Made by a program: the position numbers and the translations under genes
Assembly: GCA_002314605.1 (NCBI GenBank)
Contig: DCGO01000135.1
Location: 1,768 to 39,554 of the forward strand
Length of the DNA: 37,787 nt
Direction of reading: 5' to 3'
From: Lentisphaeria bacterium UBA1776
GTDB lineage: Bacteria > Verrucomicrobiota > Lentisphaeria > Victivallales > Victivallaceae
In this document: one piece after another, positions 16,219-25,644 of the stretch
How positions within the stretch are numbered: position 1 is the stretch's first letter
How the letters are laid out: every line of letters begins with the position of its first letter
The notes under the pieces: generated by a model
Seen by the model: the letters and a program-made list of their open reading frames with translations, nothing else
Databases searched by the model: none
Told to the model about the DNA's origin: nothing

Positions 16219-17337
16219 TTACTGAAGAAGGGTGTTTTTTCCGGCCAGCGCGGAAAAGTCCCGGCGGAATTCTTCAAAGCGGTCCGTTTCGATGGCCTTC
16301 CGGATCTTCCGCATGAGGGTGAGAAAATAGTGGATGTTGTGCCATGTCACCAGACGCACCCCGAGAATTTCTCCCACATTGAAGAGATGGCGGATATACG
16401 CTCTGGAAAAGTTTCTGCAGGCATAGCAGTCACATTCCGGATCCATGGGCCCGAAGTCTGCGGCATAGCGCCCGGCCTTCACCGGGATGGTGTCCGCGCC
16501 CGTAAAGGCGCTGCCGTGGCGGCCCAGCCTTGTGGGCATGACACAGTCGAACATGTCGATACCCCGGGCAACCGCTTCCACGATCTGATACGGCGTCCCC
16601 ACCCCCATGAGATAACGGGGTTTTTCCTCCGGCATGCCGGGGGTGGCTGCGTCGATCATATCAAACATGACCTCTTCCGGTTCTCCGACGGAAAGTCCGC
16701 CGATGCTGTAGCCGTCAAAATCCAGTTTGGCCAGTTCCGCAGCGGAATAGAGCCGGAGATCCGGATAGACGGATCCCTGGACAATACCGAATTTCAGCTG
16801 TCCTGGTGCGGCTTCCTGCTCGAAAGACATCCGTTCCCAGCGGAGCGTCATCTCCAGAGATTTTTCCGCCTGCTTCCGGGTGGCGGGGAAGGGGGTGCAC
16901 TCATCAAAGGCCATGGCGATGTCGGAGCCCAGGATTCGCTGGATCTTCATGGACTCCACCGGACCGAGGAAGAAGCGGGTCCCGTCGATGTGGGAGGCGA
17001 ATTTCACTCCGTCCGGCGTGATTTTGCGCAGGGGTGCCAGACTGAAGACCTGAAACCCGCCGCTGTCGGTCAGAATCGCCCGGTTCCAGCCGCTGAACTT
17101 ATGCAGACCTCCGGCCGCTTCCATGATTTCCAGTCCCGGCTTGAGGAAGAGGTGGTAAGTGTTGCCAAGAATGATCTCAGAATCCAGATCTTCCGCCATT
17201 TCCCGGGGAGTCATGGCCTTGACGGTACCCCGGGTCCCAACCGGCATGAAGACGGGGGTTTCCACCATGCCGTGGGCGGTGCGAAGCCTGCCCCGGCGCG
17301 CCCGTCCGGAACGGGCGGATATTTCAAAACAACCCAT
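16219..17337 (-). CDS. tgt: Queuine tRNA-ribosyltransferase (tRNA-guanine transglycosylase)
   Basis: A 372-residue enzyme of the usual length that swaps guanine-34 of GUN-anticodon tRNAs for preQ1. Seen in sequence: N-terminal ETPVFMPVGT, substrate-binding DSGGFQVFSL, AFDECTPFPA (active-site Asp), GGLSVGEP, and FDCVMPTRLGRHG carrying the catalytic nucleophile Asp. The zinc site CDCYACR is followed by the conserved His in WHNIHYF. It is the first gene of a two-gene unit with the DEAD-box helicase and has its own upstream promoter. No other queuosine gene is in the window. Confidence 0.96.
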   Translation of the reverse strand: MGCFEISARSGRARRGRLRTAHGMVETPVFMPVGTRGTVKAMTPREMAEDLDSEIILGNTYHLFLKPGLEIMEAAGGLHKFSGWNRAILTDSGGFQVFSLAPLRKITPDGVKFASHIDGTRFFLGPVESMKIQRILGSDIAMAFDECTPFPATRKQAEKSLEMTLRWERMSFEQEAAPGQLKFGIVQGSVYPDLRLYSAAELAKLDFDGYSIGGLSVGEPEEVMFDMIDAATPGMPEEKPRYLMGVGTPYQIVEAVARGIDMFDCVMPTRLGRHGSAFTGADTIPVKAGRYAADFGPMDPECDCYACRNFSRAYIRHLFNVGEILGVRLVTWHNIHYFLTLMRKIRKAIETDRFEEFRRDFSALAGKNTLLQ

Positions 17338-17391
17338 GCGTGAACCGGAACCTTCCGTTTTTTTTGCGTTTTTCAGAATAAAATGTCACAT

Positions 17392-17420
17392 AATGTACAG
17401 CTTTGACGATGATTCGTCAA
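17392..17420 (-). promoter_or_regulatory. Predicted promoter for tgt-helicase
   Basis: On the minus strand: TTGACG (17420-17415), a 17-base spacer, TACATT (17397-17392). The -35 lies inside a palindrome and is 7 bases from the -35 of the divergent lipoprotein promoter. Confidence 0.5.
17403..17420. promoter_or_regulatory. Perfect inverted repeat over the tgt -35 box
   Basis: TTGACGA-TGAT-TCGTCAA: two 7-base arms around 4 bases. It covers the -35 of the tgt promoter and lies directly upstream of the -35 of the plus-strand promoter. It fits a dimeric regulator site that could act on both genes. It could also be a transcript hairpin, but there is no T-run. Confidence 0.4.
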
Positions 17421-17427
17421 GTCCGGC

Positions 17428-17456
17428 TTGACAAATAATCTCTCCGGTGTTATATT
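17428..17456 (+). promoter_or_regulatory. Near-consensus sigma70 promoter of the small lipoprotein gene
   Basis: TTGACA (17428-17433), a 17-base spacer, TATATT (17451-17456). It is the closest match to the sigma70 consensus in the window, about 55 bases before the start codon. Confidence 0.8.
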
Positions 17457-17510
17457 ATCCGACACCCCGGAAAGGGGAAGAGTGGTTCCGCAATACGGGG
17501 AGGGAACTTG

Positions 17511-17939
17511 ATGAATCGGACCGGAATGCTGCTGATTGTGTCTGCTGCGTGCCTGGCATCTTTGCTGTTCTGCGGGTGCGCCTCGCAGAATAATTACCGG
17601 GAATGCCGGGATTTTTTTGATTATCTGGTGCGCAATCAGGTGGCTGTCAGCAAAATCCAGCCGCTTCGTCCAGACCCGTTCCGGGCATCCGACGGCATGG
17701 CTTTTGAGGTGGATGGCTTCGACGGCGAAAAAGACGCAAAGATGGATATCGCCATCTACAAATTCAATCTGGATATGAAATTGATGCAGGACCGCATGAG
17801 CGAGATCCGCAAGTCCGGCGGCGTATTTCTGGTGGGGATCAAGCTTCCCACCAAAGTCAACGGGTCCTTCATTCTGATCGGATACGAGCGCTGCAAACAG
17901 AAGAAACAGATCCTGAAGGCATTTGAGGAATTCAAGTAA
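17511..17939 (+). CDS. Small lipoprotein of unknown function
   Basis: A 142-residue protein. The ATG at 17511 has GGGGAGGG 7 bases upstream. It opens MNRTGMLLIVSAACLASLLF and then CGC, with Cys23 as the likely lipidated residue. The mature part of about 120 residues mixes strands and helices (DGMAFEVDGFDGEKDAKMDIAIYKF, then GGVFLVGIKLPTKVNGSFILIGYE) and ends in a lysine-rich amphipathic helix. I recognise no family. A strong promoter and a separate hairpin before the next gene suggest abundant, independent expression. It should be anchored in the envelope. Confidence 0.8.
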   Translation: MNRTGMLLIVSAACLASLLFCGCASQNNYRECRDFFDYLVRNQVAVSKIQPLRPDPFRASDGMAFEVDGFDGEKDAKMDIAIYKFNLDMKLMQDRMSEIRKSGGVFLVGIKLPTKVNGSFILIGYERCKQKKQILKAFEEFK

Positions 17940-17942
17940 CTG

Positions 17943-17974
17943 CTCCGGTTTGCTGAAGGTTGTTTGAACCGGAG
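17943..17974 (+). terminator. Hairpin between lipoprotein gene and ppdK
   Basis: CTCCGGTT and AACCGGAG form a perfect 8-bp inverted repeat with a 16-base loop, 3 bases after the lipoprotein stop codon. The following ATATTCTG is not T-rich, so it could be a weak or factor-dependent terminator, or an attenuator controlling read-through into ppdK. Confidence 0.45.
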
Positions 17975-18017
17975 ATATTCTGTAAACCATCAAGTTGAAG
18001 AAAAGGAGTTATCCACG

Positions 18018-20819
18018 ATGGCGAACAAAGAGAAATTTGTGTATGCATTTGGCGGCGGCACTGCAGAAGGCAATGCTTCCATGCGGTCGCTGCTGGGCGG
18101 AAAAGGCGCAAATCTGGCCGATATGGCCGGTCTGGGGCTGCCGGTGCCGCCGGGATTCACCATTACCACCGAAGCCTGCGACCGCTACGGCAAAACCGGG
18201 GCCAAGGCGCTTTTCGGTCTGATCGAAGCGGAAGTGAATGCCGCTCTGGCAGAATTGGAAAAGAAGACCGGCAAGGTCTTCGGTCACGGCCCCAATCCTC
18301 TGCTGGTCTCGGTCCGTTCCGGTGCCGCCAGCTCCATGCCGGGCATGATGGACACCATTCTGAATCTCGGTCTGAATCAGGAGACTGCCGAGGCTCTCAT
18401 CAAGAATACCGGCAACCGCCGGTTTGTGCTGGACTCCTTCCGCCGTTTCATGCAGATGTTCGGCGATGTGGTGCTTCATGTGAATTTCGACCTCTTTGAG
18501 GATGCCCTCTCCGCCGCCAAAAAAGCCAAGGGCGTCAAACTGGATACCGAGCTGGACGCCGATGATCTGGCAAAACTCATCGAAGCTTACGGTGAGATCA
18601 TTCTCAAGGCTACCGGCAAGCCCTTCCCGACGGATCCCAAGACTCAGCTCTGGCAGGCCATCGGGGCGGTGTTCGATTCCTGGAACAACCCCCGGGCCAT
18701 CCGTTACCGCGAACTCAACGACATCCGCAATCTCCTCGGGACCGCAGTGAACGTTCAGGCCATGGTGTTCGGAAACTCCGGTGAGCGCAGCGCCACCGGT
18801 GTGGCCTTTACCCGGGACCCCTCCACCGGCGAGAACGAATTTTTCTACGGGGAATTTCTCATCAATGCCCAGGGCGAAGATGTGGTCGCCGGTATCCGTA
18901 CTCCCCAGCAGATCTCCGTGGCCGGTTCCCGCCGCTGGGCGCAGCGTCAGGGCATCAGCGAAAACGACCGCCGGAGCAAGTATCCTTCCCTTGAGGAGGC
19001 CATGCCCGAGTGCTTCAAGGCCCTGGACGACATCCGCATCAAGCTGGAGGACCGTTACCGCGATATGCAGGACATGGAGTTCACCATTGAAAACGGCCGG
19101 CTCTTCATGCTCCAGACCCGCAACGGCAAGCGCACCGCCGCCGCCGCCGTCCGGATCGCCATGGACCTTACCGCCGAAAAGATGATCGACGAGAAGACCG
19201 CCGTCATGCGCGTGGAGCCCGCTCAGCTGGATCAGCTGCTGCACCCGGTGTTCGTCAAGGGCGCCGAAGCCGCCGCAGAAAAAGAAGGACACAAGATTGC
19301 CATCGGTCTGGCCGCTTCTCCGGGAGCCGCCGCCGGTCAGGTGGTGTTCTCCGCCGAAGATGCCGAAGCCTGGCGCGCTCAGGGAAAGGAAGTCATTCTC
19401 TGTCGTATCGAGACCAGCCCGGAAGACATCGGCGGCATGAATGCCGCGCAGGGTATTCTGACGGCCCGGGGCGGTATGACCAGTCATGCGGCGGTGGTCG
19501 CCCGGGGCATGGGCAAGTGCTGTGTTTCCGGCTGCGGTGAGCTGCAGATAGACTATGCTGCCCGGAAGTTCTGCGTTTCCGGTCAGACCATCCGCGAAGG
19601 GGATTACATCTCTCTCAACGGTTCCACCGGCGCTGTTTATCTGGGCAAGGTCGCCACCATGGATCCGGAGTTGACCGGCCCCTTCGCCGAGATCATGAAG
19701 CTGGCGGACAAGTACCGCAAACTGGGGGTCCGGACCAATGCGGATACCCCCCGGGATACGGAAGTGGCGGTGAAATTCGGTGCCGAAGGCATCGGTCTCT
19801 GCCGCACCGAGCACATGTTCTTTGCCGCGGACCGCATCATTGCCTTCCGCCGACTGATCCTCGTTGCTGAAAAGGTCAAGCAGCTGAAAGCGCTGACGGC
19901 CTGCAGCGATCTCAAGGAACTTCGTCACAAACTGACCGATGCGGCTGCCATCGCGGCGGTGGATCAGTACGAGCGGGCACTGGCCGGACTGCTGCCGCTG
20001 CAGCGGGGCGATTTTGAAGCCATGTTCCGGACGCTGGCCGGACGCTCCTGCACGGTGCGTTTCCTGGATCCGCCCCTGCACGAGTTCCTGCCCCAGACTT
20101 CCAAGGAACAGACCGAGATGGCGCAGACCATCGGCTGCACCACCAGCGAGATCAAGCAGGTTGTGGAGTCCCTCCACGAATTCAACCCCATGCTGGGCCA
20201 TCGCGGCTGCCGTCTGGGGATCACCTATCCCGAAGTTACGGCCATGCAGGCCCGTGCGGTGGCGGAAGCCGCCTGCAACGTCCCCGGCTCCAAGCCCGAG
20301 ATCATGATCCCTCTGGTGGGCAATGTGAAGGAGCTGGCGCTCCAGAAAGCCATTGTCCTCAAGGAGATTGAGGCGGTTTCCAAGGAGCGTGGCAAGACGC
20401 TGGATATCAAGATCGGCACTATGATCGAAGTGCCCCGGGCCGCCGTGACAGCCCACGAGATCGCCAAAGAGGCCGAATTCTTCAGCTTCGGGACCAACGA
20501 TCTCACCCAGATGGGCTGCGGGTTTTCCCGTGACGATGCCGGCAAGTTCCTGAAGGACTATGTGAAAATGGGGATCTATGACTACGATCCCTTCCAGGTC
20601 CTTGATCAGGACGGGGTGGGCGAACTGGTCCGGCTGGCGGTGGAGCGCGGCCGCAGCACCCGCAAGGATATCAAACTCGGCATCTGCGGTGAGCACGGCG
20701 GCGAGCCCAAAACCATTGAGTTCTGCCACCGTATCGGGTTGAACTACGTTTCCTGCAGTCCGTACCGTGTGCCGGTGGCCCGGCTGGCGGCGGCGCAGGC
20801 TGCGCTCAAGAACGCCTGA
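18018..20819 (+). CDS. ppdK: Pyruvate, phosphate dikinase
   Basis: A 933-residue enzyme interconverting pyruvate + ATP + Pi with PEP + AMP + PPi. The N-terminal nucleotide-binding domain begins VYAFGGGTAEG and LLGGKGANLADM. The central swivelling domain has the phosphohistidine in GGMTSHAAVVARG (about His490). The C-terminal PEP/pyruvate barrel has GLCRTEHMFF, FGTNDLTQM and the active-site Cys in GICGEHGGEP (about 890). The ATG at 18018 follows AAAAGGAG. No separate promoter was found, so it may depend on read-through past the hairpin or on an unseen site. In fermenters with acetate kinase it usually runs glycolytically with PPi or refills PEP. An ORF extension upstream to 17964 is possible but has no ribosome-binding site. 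Confidence 0.96.
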   Translation: MANKEKFVYAFGGGTAEGNASMRSLLGGKGANLADMAGLGLPVPPGFTITTEACDRYGKTGAKALFGLIEAEVNAALAELEKKTGKVFGHGPNPLLVSVRSGAASSMPGMMDTILNLGLNQETAEALIKNTGNRRFVLDSFRRFMQMFGDVVLHVNFDLFEDALSAAKKAKGVKLDTELDADDLAKLIEAYGEIILKATGKPFPTDPKTQLWQAIGAVFDSWNNPRAIRYRELNDIRNLLGTAVNVQAMVFGNSGERSATGVAFTRDPSTGENEFFYGEFLINAQGEDVVAGIRTPQQISVAGSRRWAQRQGISENDRRSKYPSLEEAMPECFKALDDIRIKLEDRYRDMQDMEFTIENGRLFMLQTRNGKRTAAAAVRIAMDLTAEKMIDEKTAVMRVEPAQLDQLLHPVFVKGAEAAAEKEGHKIAIGLAASPGAAAGQVVFSAEDAEAWRAQGKEVILCRIETSPEDIGGMNAAQGILTARGGMTSHAAVVARGMGKCCVSGCGELQIDYAARKFCVSGQTIREGDYISLNGSTGAVYLGKVATMDPELTGPFAEIMKLADKYRKLGVRTNADTPRDTEVAVKFGAEGIGLCRTEHMFFAADRIIAFRRLILVAEKVKQLKALTACSDLKELRHKLTDAAAIAAVDQYERALAGLLPLQRGDFEAMFRTLAGRSCTVRFLDPPLHEFLPQTSKEQTEMAQTIGCTTSEIKQVVESLHEFNPMLGHRGCRLGITYPEVTAMQARAVAEAACNVPGSKPEIMIPLVGNVKELALQKAIVLKEIEAVSKERGKTLDIKIGTMIEVPRAAVTAHEIAKEAEFFSFGTNDLTQMGCGFSRDDAGKFLKDYVKMGIYDYDPFQVLDQDGVGELVRLAVERGRSTRKDIKLGICGEHGGEPKTIEFCHRIGLNYVSCSPYRVPVARLAAAQAALKNA

Positions 20820-20842
20820 AAACTTCCCGGTGAGGTTCTTCC

Positions 20843-23065
20843 GTGATTGCCAGGGTGGTCACAGATCTGGCGCTTGACCGGATATTTGACTACATCATCC
20901 CGGAGGATCTTCTTCCGGTGATCCGGACCGGGAGCCGGGTGACGGTGCCCTTCGGCAATTCCACCCGGGAGGGATTTGTGCTGGAAGTGACACGTTTCAG
21001 CACCTGCGAAAAGCTGAAATCTCTGACAGGACCGGCTCCCGGGGGAGCCAATCTCCCGGAAAAGCTCCTGGAACTGGGGTGCTGGATGGCGGATTATTAC
21101 TGCTGTACTCAGGAACAGGCCATCCGCACCCTGCTTCCCGGAGCGGTGCGTTCCGGGAAAGTGAAACCAAAAATGCGGAAATTCTGCACGGCGGCCGATG
21201 CGGCTGCGGTGCAGAGTTTTTTGTCTCTGCACAGTGGACAGAAAGCTTTTGCCGGACGTTGTGAAATTCTGCGGATGCTGCTGGAATCCGGCGGCACCGC
21301 CATGGACGAGCTGGTCCACTTCTACAATTTTTCGACCTCCAGCATCGGGACGCTGGTCCGGAACGGTCTGGTCAGGGTAGAGGAGCGGGAGGTTCTGCGC
21401 CGGAACGCCCATTCCGGACGGGTGACTCTTCCCGGAAAACCTCAGGATCCCACTCCGGATCAGGCCCGGGCCCTTGCGGTTGTGGACGATATGCTTGCGG
21501 ACCGTATTCCCCGGAAATCCATTCTGCTTCACGGGGTGACCAACAGCGGCAAGACGGAGGTCTATCTGCAGGCCATTGCCAAGGTCCTTGCTCTTGGCAA
21601 AAGCGCCATTGTACTGGTGCCGGAAATTTCCCTGACACCCCAGACGGTGAGCCGTTTCCGGGCCCGTTTCGGGGACCGGTTAAGTATTCTTCACAGCGGT
21701 CTTTCCGACGGGGAGCGTTTTGACGAGTGGTTCCGGCTGCAGCGGGGGGAGGCGTCCATTGCGGTGGGCGCCCGTTCGGCCCTCTTCGCCCCCTGTGCCG
21801 ATCTGGGACTGATCGTGGTGGATGAGGAACACGAATCCAGCTACAAGCAGTCGGAGGCTCCGCGCTATTCCGCAAGGGATGTGGCGGTGATGCGGGGAAA
21901 GCTGGAAAATGCCCTGGTAATTCTGGGTTCCGCCACGCCCTCCTGTGAAAGCATGCTGAATGCAAAAAACGGGAAATACCATTTGATCGAGCTTAAAAAT
22001 CAGGCCCGCAATCAGGCTCCGCCCGCGATCCGGGTCATAGATCAGCGCGCTTATGGACCGCCGGAACCTGGGAAATCCACCTTTTTTTCGCCGCCATTGA
22101 TCGATGCGGTAAAGAGCCGCATGGAGCGCCATGAACAGGTGATCCTTTTTCTGAACCGCCGGGGCTATGCCCGGGTGATGCTCTGCGATGCCTGCGGCTA
22201 CGAGGCCCGGTGTCCGGACTGTTCCGTATCCTACACCTATTCCCGTCAGCGGCAGACGTTGGAGTGCCACTTCTGCGGCGGGGTCATTGCCGCGCCGGAA
22301 GTCTGTCCCCAGTGCGGAGACCCGAAGATCCGTTACAGCGGGGTGGGGACGGAGAAGATTGAGGCGGCGGCCCATGCGGTCTTCGGTCCGGCCCGGATCG
22401 CCCGGATGGATTCGGACACCATGCGTTCGGCGGCGGATTACGAAGAGACCCTCGGGAAATTCCAGCGTGGAGATATTGATATTTTGATCGGTACCCAGAT
22501 GATCGCCAAGGGCCTGCACTTTCCGGAGGTGACGCTGGTGGGGATCATCAATGCGGATGCGGGATTGGCCATGCCGGATTTCCGGGCGGAGGAGCGGACC
22601 TTTCAGCTGATCACCCAGGTTGCGGGCCGTGCGGGGCGGGGAGACCTTCCCGGGGAAGTGCTGATCCAGACCTGCAAGCCGGAGAACGAGACCATCCGCT
22701 GCGCGTCTGAACTGGATTTCGAGGGGTTCATGAATTTCGATATGGAGGCGAGGGAAGTCATGAAATATCCCCCGTACTCCCATCTGATCCTGGTCCATTT
22801 CCGGGGGGAGGATGAGGATCTCGTGCGGGTGTTCGCCTCTGATTTCAGCCGGCGCCTCGAAGCCTTTGCGGGGGAGGGGGTGCGGCTGCGGGGCCCCGCT
22901 CCGGCACCCATTGACCGGATCAAAGGGAAATACCGTTATATGACCATGATTTTCGGGGAAAAACTGGGGATCATCCGCCGGGCGCTCCGGCAGATGACGC
23001 TGCATGAAAAAGCCCCGGATGGGGTGGACGTCTTTGTGGATGTGGATGCACAGTCGCTGTTATAA
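20843..23065 (+). CDS. priA: Primosomal protein N' (replication restart helicase PriA)
   Basis: A 740-residue 3'-5' DNA helicase that reloads the replisome at collapsed forks. It starts at GTG 20843, 7 bases after GGTGAGG. Features in order: 3' DNA-binding domain (about 1-100), Walker A GVTNSGKTEV (near 231-240), Walker B DEEH (near 327-330), FLNRRGYA, and the eight-cysteine zinc insert (CDACGYEARCPDC, CHFCGG, CPQCG; about 446-490). Helicase motifs GTQMIAKGLHFP and QVAGRAGRG follow. It sits 23 bases after ppdK and 15 before a PHP gene, all on one strand, so cotranscription is likely although the functions are unrelated. Confidence 0.96.
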   Translation: MIARVVTDLALDRIFDYIIPEDLLPVIRTGSRVTVPFGNSTREGFVLEVTRFSTCEKLKSLTGPAPGGANLPEKLLELGCWMADYYCCTQEQAIRTLLPGAVRSGKVKPKMRKFCTAADAAAVQSFLSLHSGQKAFAGRCEILRMLLESGGTAMDELVHFYNFSTSSIGTLVRNGLVRVEEREVLRRNAHSGRVTLPGKPQDPTPDQARALAVVDDMLADRIPRKSILLHGVTNSGKTEVYLQAIAKVLALGKSAIVLVPEISLTPQTVSRFRARFGDRLSILHSGLSDGERFDEWFRLQRGEASIAVGARSALFAPCADLGLIVVDEEHESSYKQSEAPRYSARDVAVMRGKLENALVILGSATPSCESMLNAKNGKYHLIELKNQARNQAPPAIRVIDQRAYGPPEPGKSTFFSPPLIDAVKSRMERHEQVILFLNRRGYARVMLCDACGYEARCPDCSVSYTYSRQRQTLECHFCGGVIAAPEVCPQCGDPKIRYSGVGTEKIEAAAHAVFGPARIARMDSDTMRSAADYEETLGKFQRGDIDILIGTQMIAKGLHFPEVTLVGIINADAGLAMPDFRAEERTFQLITQVAGRAGRGDLPGEVLIQTCKPENETIRCASELDFEGFMNFDMEAREVMKYPPYSHLILVHFRGEDEDLVRVFASDFSRRLEAFAGEGVRLRGPAPAPIDRIKGKYRYMTMIFGEKLGIIRRALRQMTLHEKAPDGVDVFVDVDAQSLL

Positions 23066-23080
23066 TCAGGGAGATTTTTT

Positions 23081-23914
23081 ATGGATCGGATGAGTTTTGC
23101 GTGGCCGGGACCGGGTATTGCGTTTTCTCTTCACAATCACAGCTCCATGAGTGACGGAGCCGGAACATTGGAGGACGTCTGCCGGGCGGGAAAATCAATG
23201 GGACTGCGGGTGTTCGGTGTTTCGGACCACTGGGTGATCCATCCGGAAGCCGGCAGTGATGCGGCATCATGGCGAATGGCGCCGGAAAGATTGCCGGAAT
23301 ATGTGGAAACTTTGCTCCGGCTCCGGAAAGAGCTGGAAGATGAGCGTTTTTCGCTGAAAATCGGTCTGGAAGTGGATTTCTTTTTTGAGAATTTCCGGGA
23401 AGTCCTTGCCGGCCTGGAGAAATATCCGCTGGACTATCTCATCGGTTCCGTGCATTATGCGGGTCTTTTTCCCATCGATCATGCGGCGGAGGACTGGACG
23501 GGGCTTGCTCCGGAAGAGATTGTCCGGATCTGCGGGGAGTACTGGCGGAAGCTGGAAGGGGCCGCCCGCTGCGGTGCATTTTCTTTTCTGGGGCACCTGG
23601 ACCTGCCGAAAAAATTCTGTTATATGGAATCGGGGCAGTATATCCGGCAAGCCTGCCGGGTCCTGGATGCGGCAGCAGAAAGCAGTACGGCCATTGAACT
23701 CAATACTTCCGGCTGGTTCAAGCCCTGCAAGGCACCGTATCCCTGTTCTGAGATGCTTCATGAAGCGGCTTTGCGGCATATTCCCCTCCTTGTCAGTGCC
23801 GATGCCCACCATCCGGCTCATTTGAATCGTAATTTCGCCGAGGCGGAACGATATGCCGTAACGGCAGGGTATCCCTGCCAAAAACGGCATCAGGATTTCC
23901 GTGCCGTGGTTTGA
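23081..23914 (+). CDS. PHP-domain phosphoesterase, histidinol-phosphatase-like
   Basis: A 277-residue protein of the PHP superfamily (HisK/HisJ-like histidinol phosphatase). Metal-binding motifs: LHNHSSMSDG near the start, VSDHW, IGLEVDF, GSVHYAG, FLGHLDL and the terminal SADAHHP. These positions match the trinuclear-metal site of this fold. The role could be dephosphorylation of histidinol phosphate, but no his genes for synthesis are nearby, so a sugar or nucleotide phosphatase is also possible. The ATG follows AGGGAGATTTTTT. It is the last gene before the pgm promoter. Confidence 0.8.
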   Translation: MDRMSFAWPGPGIAFSLHNHSSMSDGAGTLEDVCRAGKSMGLRVFGVSDHWVIHPEAGSDAASWRMAPERLPEYVETLLRLRKELEDERFSLKIGLEVDFFFENFREVLAGLEKYPLDYLIGSVHYAGLFPIDHAAEDWTGLAPEEIVRICGEYWRKLEGAARCGAFSFLGHLDLPKKFCYMESGQYIRQACRVLDAAAESSTAIELNTSGWFKPCKAPYPCSEMLHEAALRHIPLLVSADAHHPAHLNRNFAEAERYAVTAGYPCQKRHQDFRAVV

Positions 23915-23938
23915 AAAATTTTCCGGCAGGTGTATTTT
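23911..23938 (+). promoter_or_regulatory. Predicted promoter for phosphoglucomutase
   Basis: TTGAAA (23911-23916), a 16-base spacer, TATTTT (23933-23938). The -35 begins inside the stop-codon region of the PHP gene. The GGTGTATTTTAT half is identical to that of the 8084-8111 promoter. Confidence 0.6.
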
Positions 23939-23990
23939 ATACCGTCGGGTCCAATGGACTCTGTCGAACCTCAAAAGAAAGGTTGTTGCA

Positions 23991-25625
23991 ATGAGTAAAC
24001 ATGTCTTGGCAGGTAAACCCTGTCCGCCGGAACTCCGCACCGATATTCCGAAACTGATCCGCAGTTACTTCACCACCGGAGTTGAACCGGGCAATCCCGC
24101 GCAGAAGGTCTCCTTCGGTACCAGTGGTCACCGGGGATGTTCCCTCAAGGGGACCTTTCAGGAGGATCATATTGCCGCCATTGTGCAGGCCATCTGTGAC
24201 TACAGGAAGTCTGCCGGTATTGAGGGATTTCTTTATCTTGGACGGGACACTCACGCGCTGAGCGAACCGGCGGCGGCCACGGCATTGGAAGTGCTGGCGG
24301 GCAACGGCGTCAGCGTCCGTATGACCGATGGTTTCACTCCCACTCCGGTGGTCTCCCATGCCATCCTCTGCGCCAACCGGGAGGAGGGGCCCCGCTGCGA
24401 CGGGATCATCATTACGCCTTCCCACAATCCCCCGGACAACGGGGGGATCAAGTACAATCCTCCCCATGGCGGCCCGGCGGGAACGGATATCACCGGCGTG
24501 ATCGCTTCCCGGGCCAATGAGTATCTGCAGAACCGTCTGAACGGCGTGAAGCGTCTGGGCTATGAATCTGCCCGCAAGGCAGCCACCACCCGGGAGTACG
24601 ACTTTGTGACCCCCTATGTGGAGGACCTGCAGAATGTGGTGGATATGGACGCTGTTTCCGCCAGCGGTCTCAAGCTTGGCGCGGACGCTTTGGGTGGTTC
24701 CGGTCTTGCTTACTGGCCCGCCATTGCAGAACGTTATAACCTCAAGATCACCGAACGCAACGGCTGTGCGGACCCCACTTTCGGCTTTATGTGCATGGAC
24801 TGGGACGGCAAGATCCGCATGGACTGTTCTTCACCGGACGCCATGGCCAGTCTGATCGCCCTCAAGGATCAGTTTGATCTGGCCTGGGGCAACGATCCGG
24901 ATTTCGACCGTCACGGTATTGTGACCCCGGACGGGGGACTGATGAACCCGAATCATTATCTTTCAACCGCCATTGATTACCTCTTTTCCACCCGGAAAAA
25001 CTGGCGTGCCGATGCCTCTGTCGGAAAAACGGCGGTGTCCAGTTCCATGATCGACCGGGTGGCCGCCGCGCTGGGGCGGAAACTCTGCGAGGTTCCTGTG
25101 GGATTCAAGTGGTTTGTTCCCGGTCTGACGGACGGGAGTTTCGGCTTTGGCGGCGAAGAGAGTGCAGGCGCATCCTTCCTGCGTTTTGACGGCCGTGTGT
25201 GGAGTACGGACAAAGACGGGATTATTCTGGCTTTGCTGGCGGCGGAAATGACGGCCAAAACCGGCAGGACCCCATCGGAACATTACCGCAATCTCACCAA
25301 CCGCTTCGGTTCCCCGGTGTACCGGCGGATCGATGCCCCGGCGGATGCGGAATTGAAGGCGGGGTTAAGCGCCCTCAAACCGGAATCCATCCGGGCAACG
25401 GAACTGGCTGGAGACCCCATTACGGCGAAACTCACCCGCGCTCCCGGTAACGGAGAAGCTATCGGCGGGATCAAGGTGGTGACGGAAAACGGCTGGTTTG
25501 CCGCCCGTCCTTCCGGTACGGAAGACGTGTACAAGATTTATGCGGAGAGCTTCAAGGGCGAGGCGCATTTGGCCGCCATTCAGGAAGAGGCCAGAGCCAT
25601 CGTGGATGCCTGCAGGACGAAGTAG
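23991..25625 (+). CDS. pgm: Phosphoglucomutase, alpha-D-glucose type
   Basis: A 544-residue enzyme, close to the usual 546 of bacterial Pgm, interconverting glucose 1-phosphate and glucose 6-phosphate. Motifs: VSFGTSGHRGCS, the active phosphoserine loop TPSHNPPDNGG, metal site DPDFDRHG, sugar-binding GGEESAGAS and phosphate-binding RPSGTEDVYKIY. The ATG at 23991 follows AAAGAAAGG; an upstream in-frame ATG at 23901 overlaps the PHP gene and lies before the promoter. A strong hairpin with a T-run closes the gene. The product feeds glycogen and nucleotide-sugar synthesis, or glycolysis from glucose 1-phosphate. Confidence 0.96.
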   Translation: MSKHVLAGKPCPPELRTDIPKLIRSYFTTGVEPGNPAQKVSFGTSGHRGCSLKGTFQEDHIAAIVQAICDYRKSAGIEGFLYLGRDTHALSEPAAATALEVLAGNGVSVRMTDGFTPTPVVSHAILCANREEGPRCDGIIITPSHNPPDNGGIKYNPPHGGPAGTDITGVIASRANEYLQNRLNGVKRLGYESARKAATTREYDFVTPYVEDLQNVVDMDAVSASGLKLGADALGGSGLAYWPAIAERYNLKITERNGCADPTFGFMCMDWDGKIRMDCSSPDAMASLIALKDQFDLAWGNDPDFDRHGIVTPDGGLMNPNHYLSTAIDYLFSTRKNWRADASVGKTAVSSSMIDRVAAALGRKLCEVPVGFKWFVPGLTDGSFGFGGEESAGASFLRFDGRVWSTDKDGIILALLAAEMTAKTGRTPSEHYRNLTNRFGSPVYRRIDAPADAELKAGLSALKPESIRATELAGDPITAKLTRAPGNGEAIGGIKVVTENGWFAARPSGTEDVYKIYAESFKGEAHLAAIQEEARAIVDACRTK

Positions 25626-25644
25626 GACAGGGCCAATACGGCTG

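Noticed and set aside
18009..20729. Minus-strand open frame of 906 codons opposite ppdK
   Set aside because: Antisense shadow of a highly conserved enzyme gene; biased His/Gly-rich composition and no credible start.
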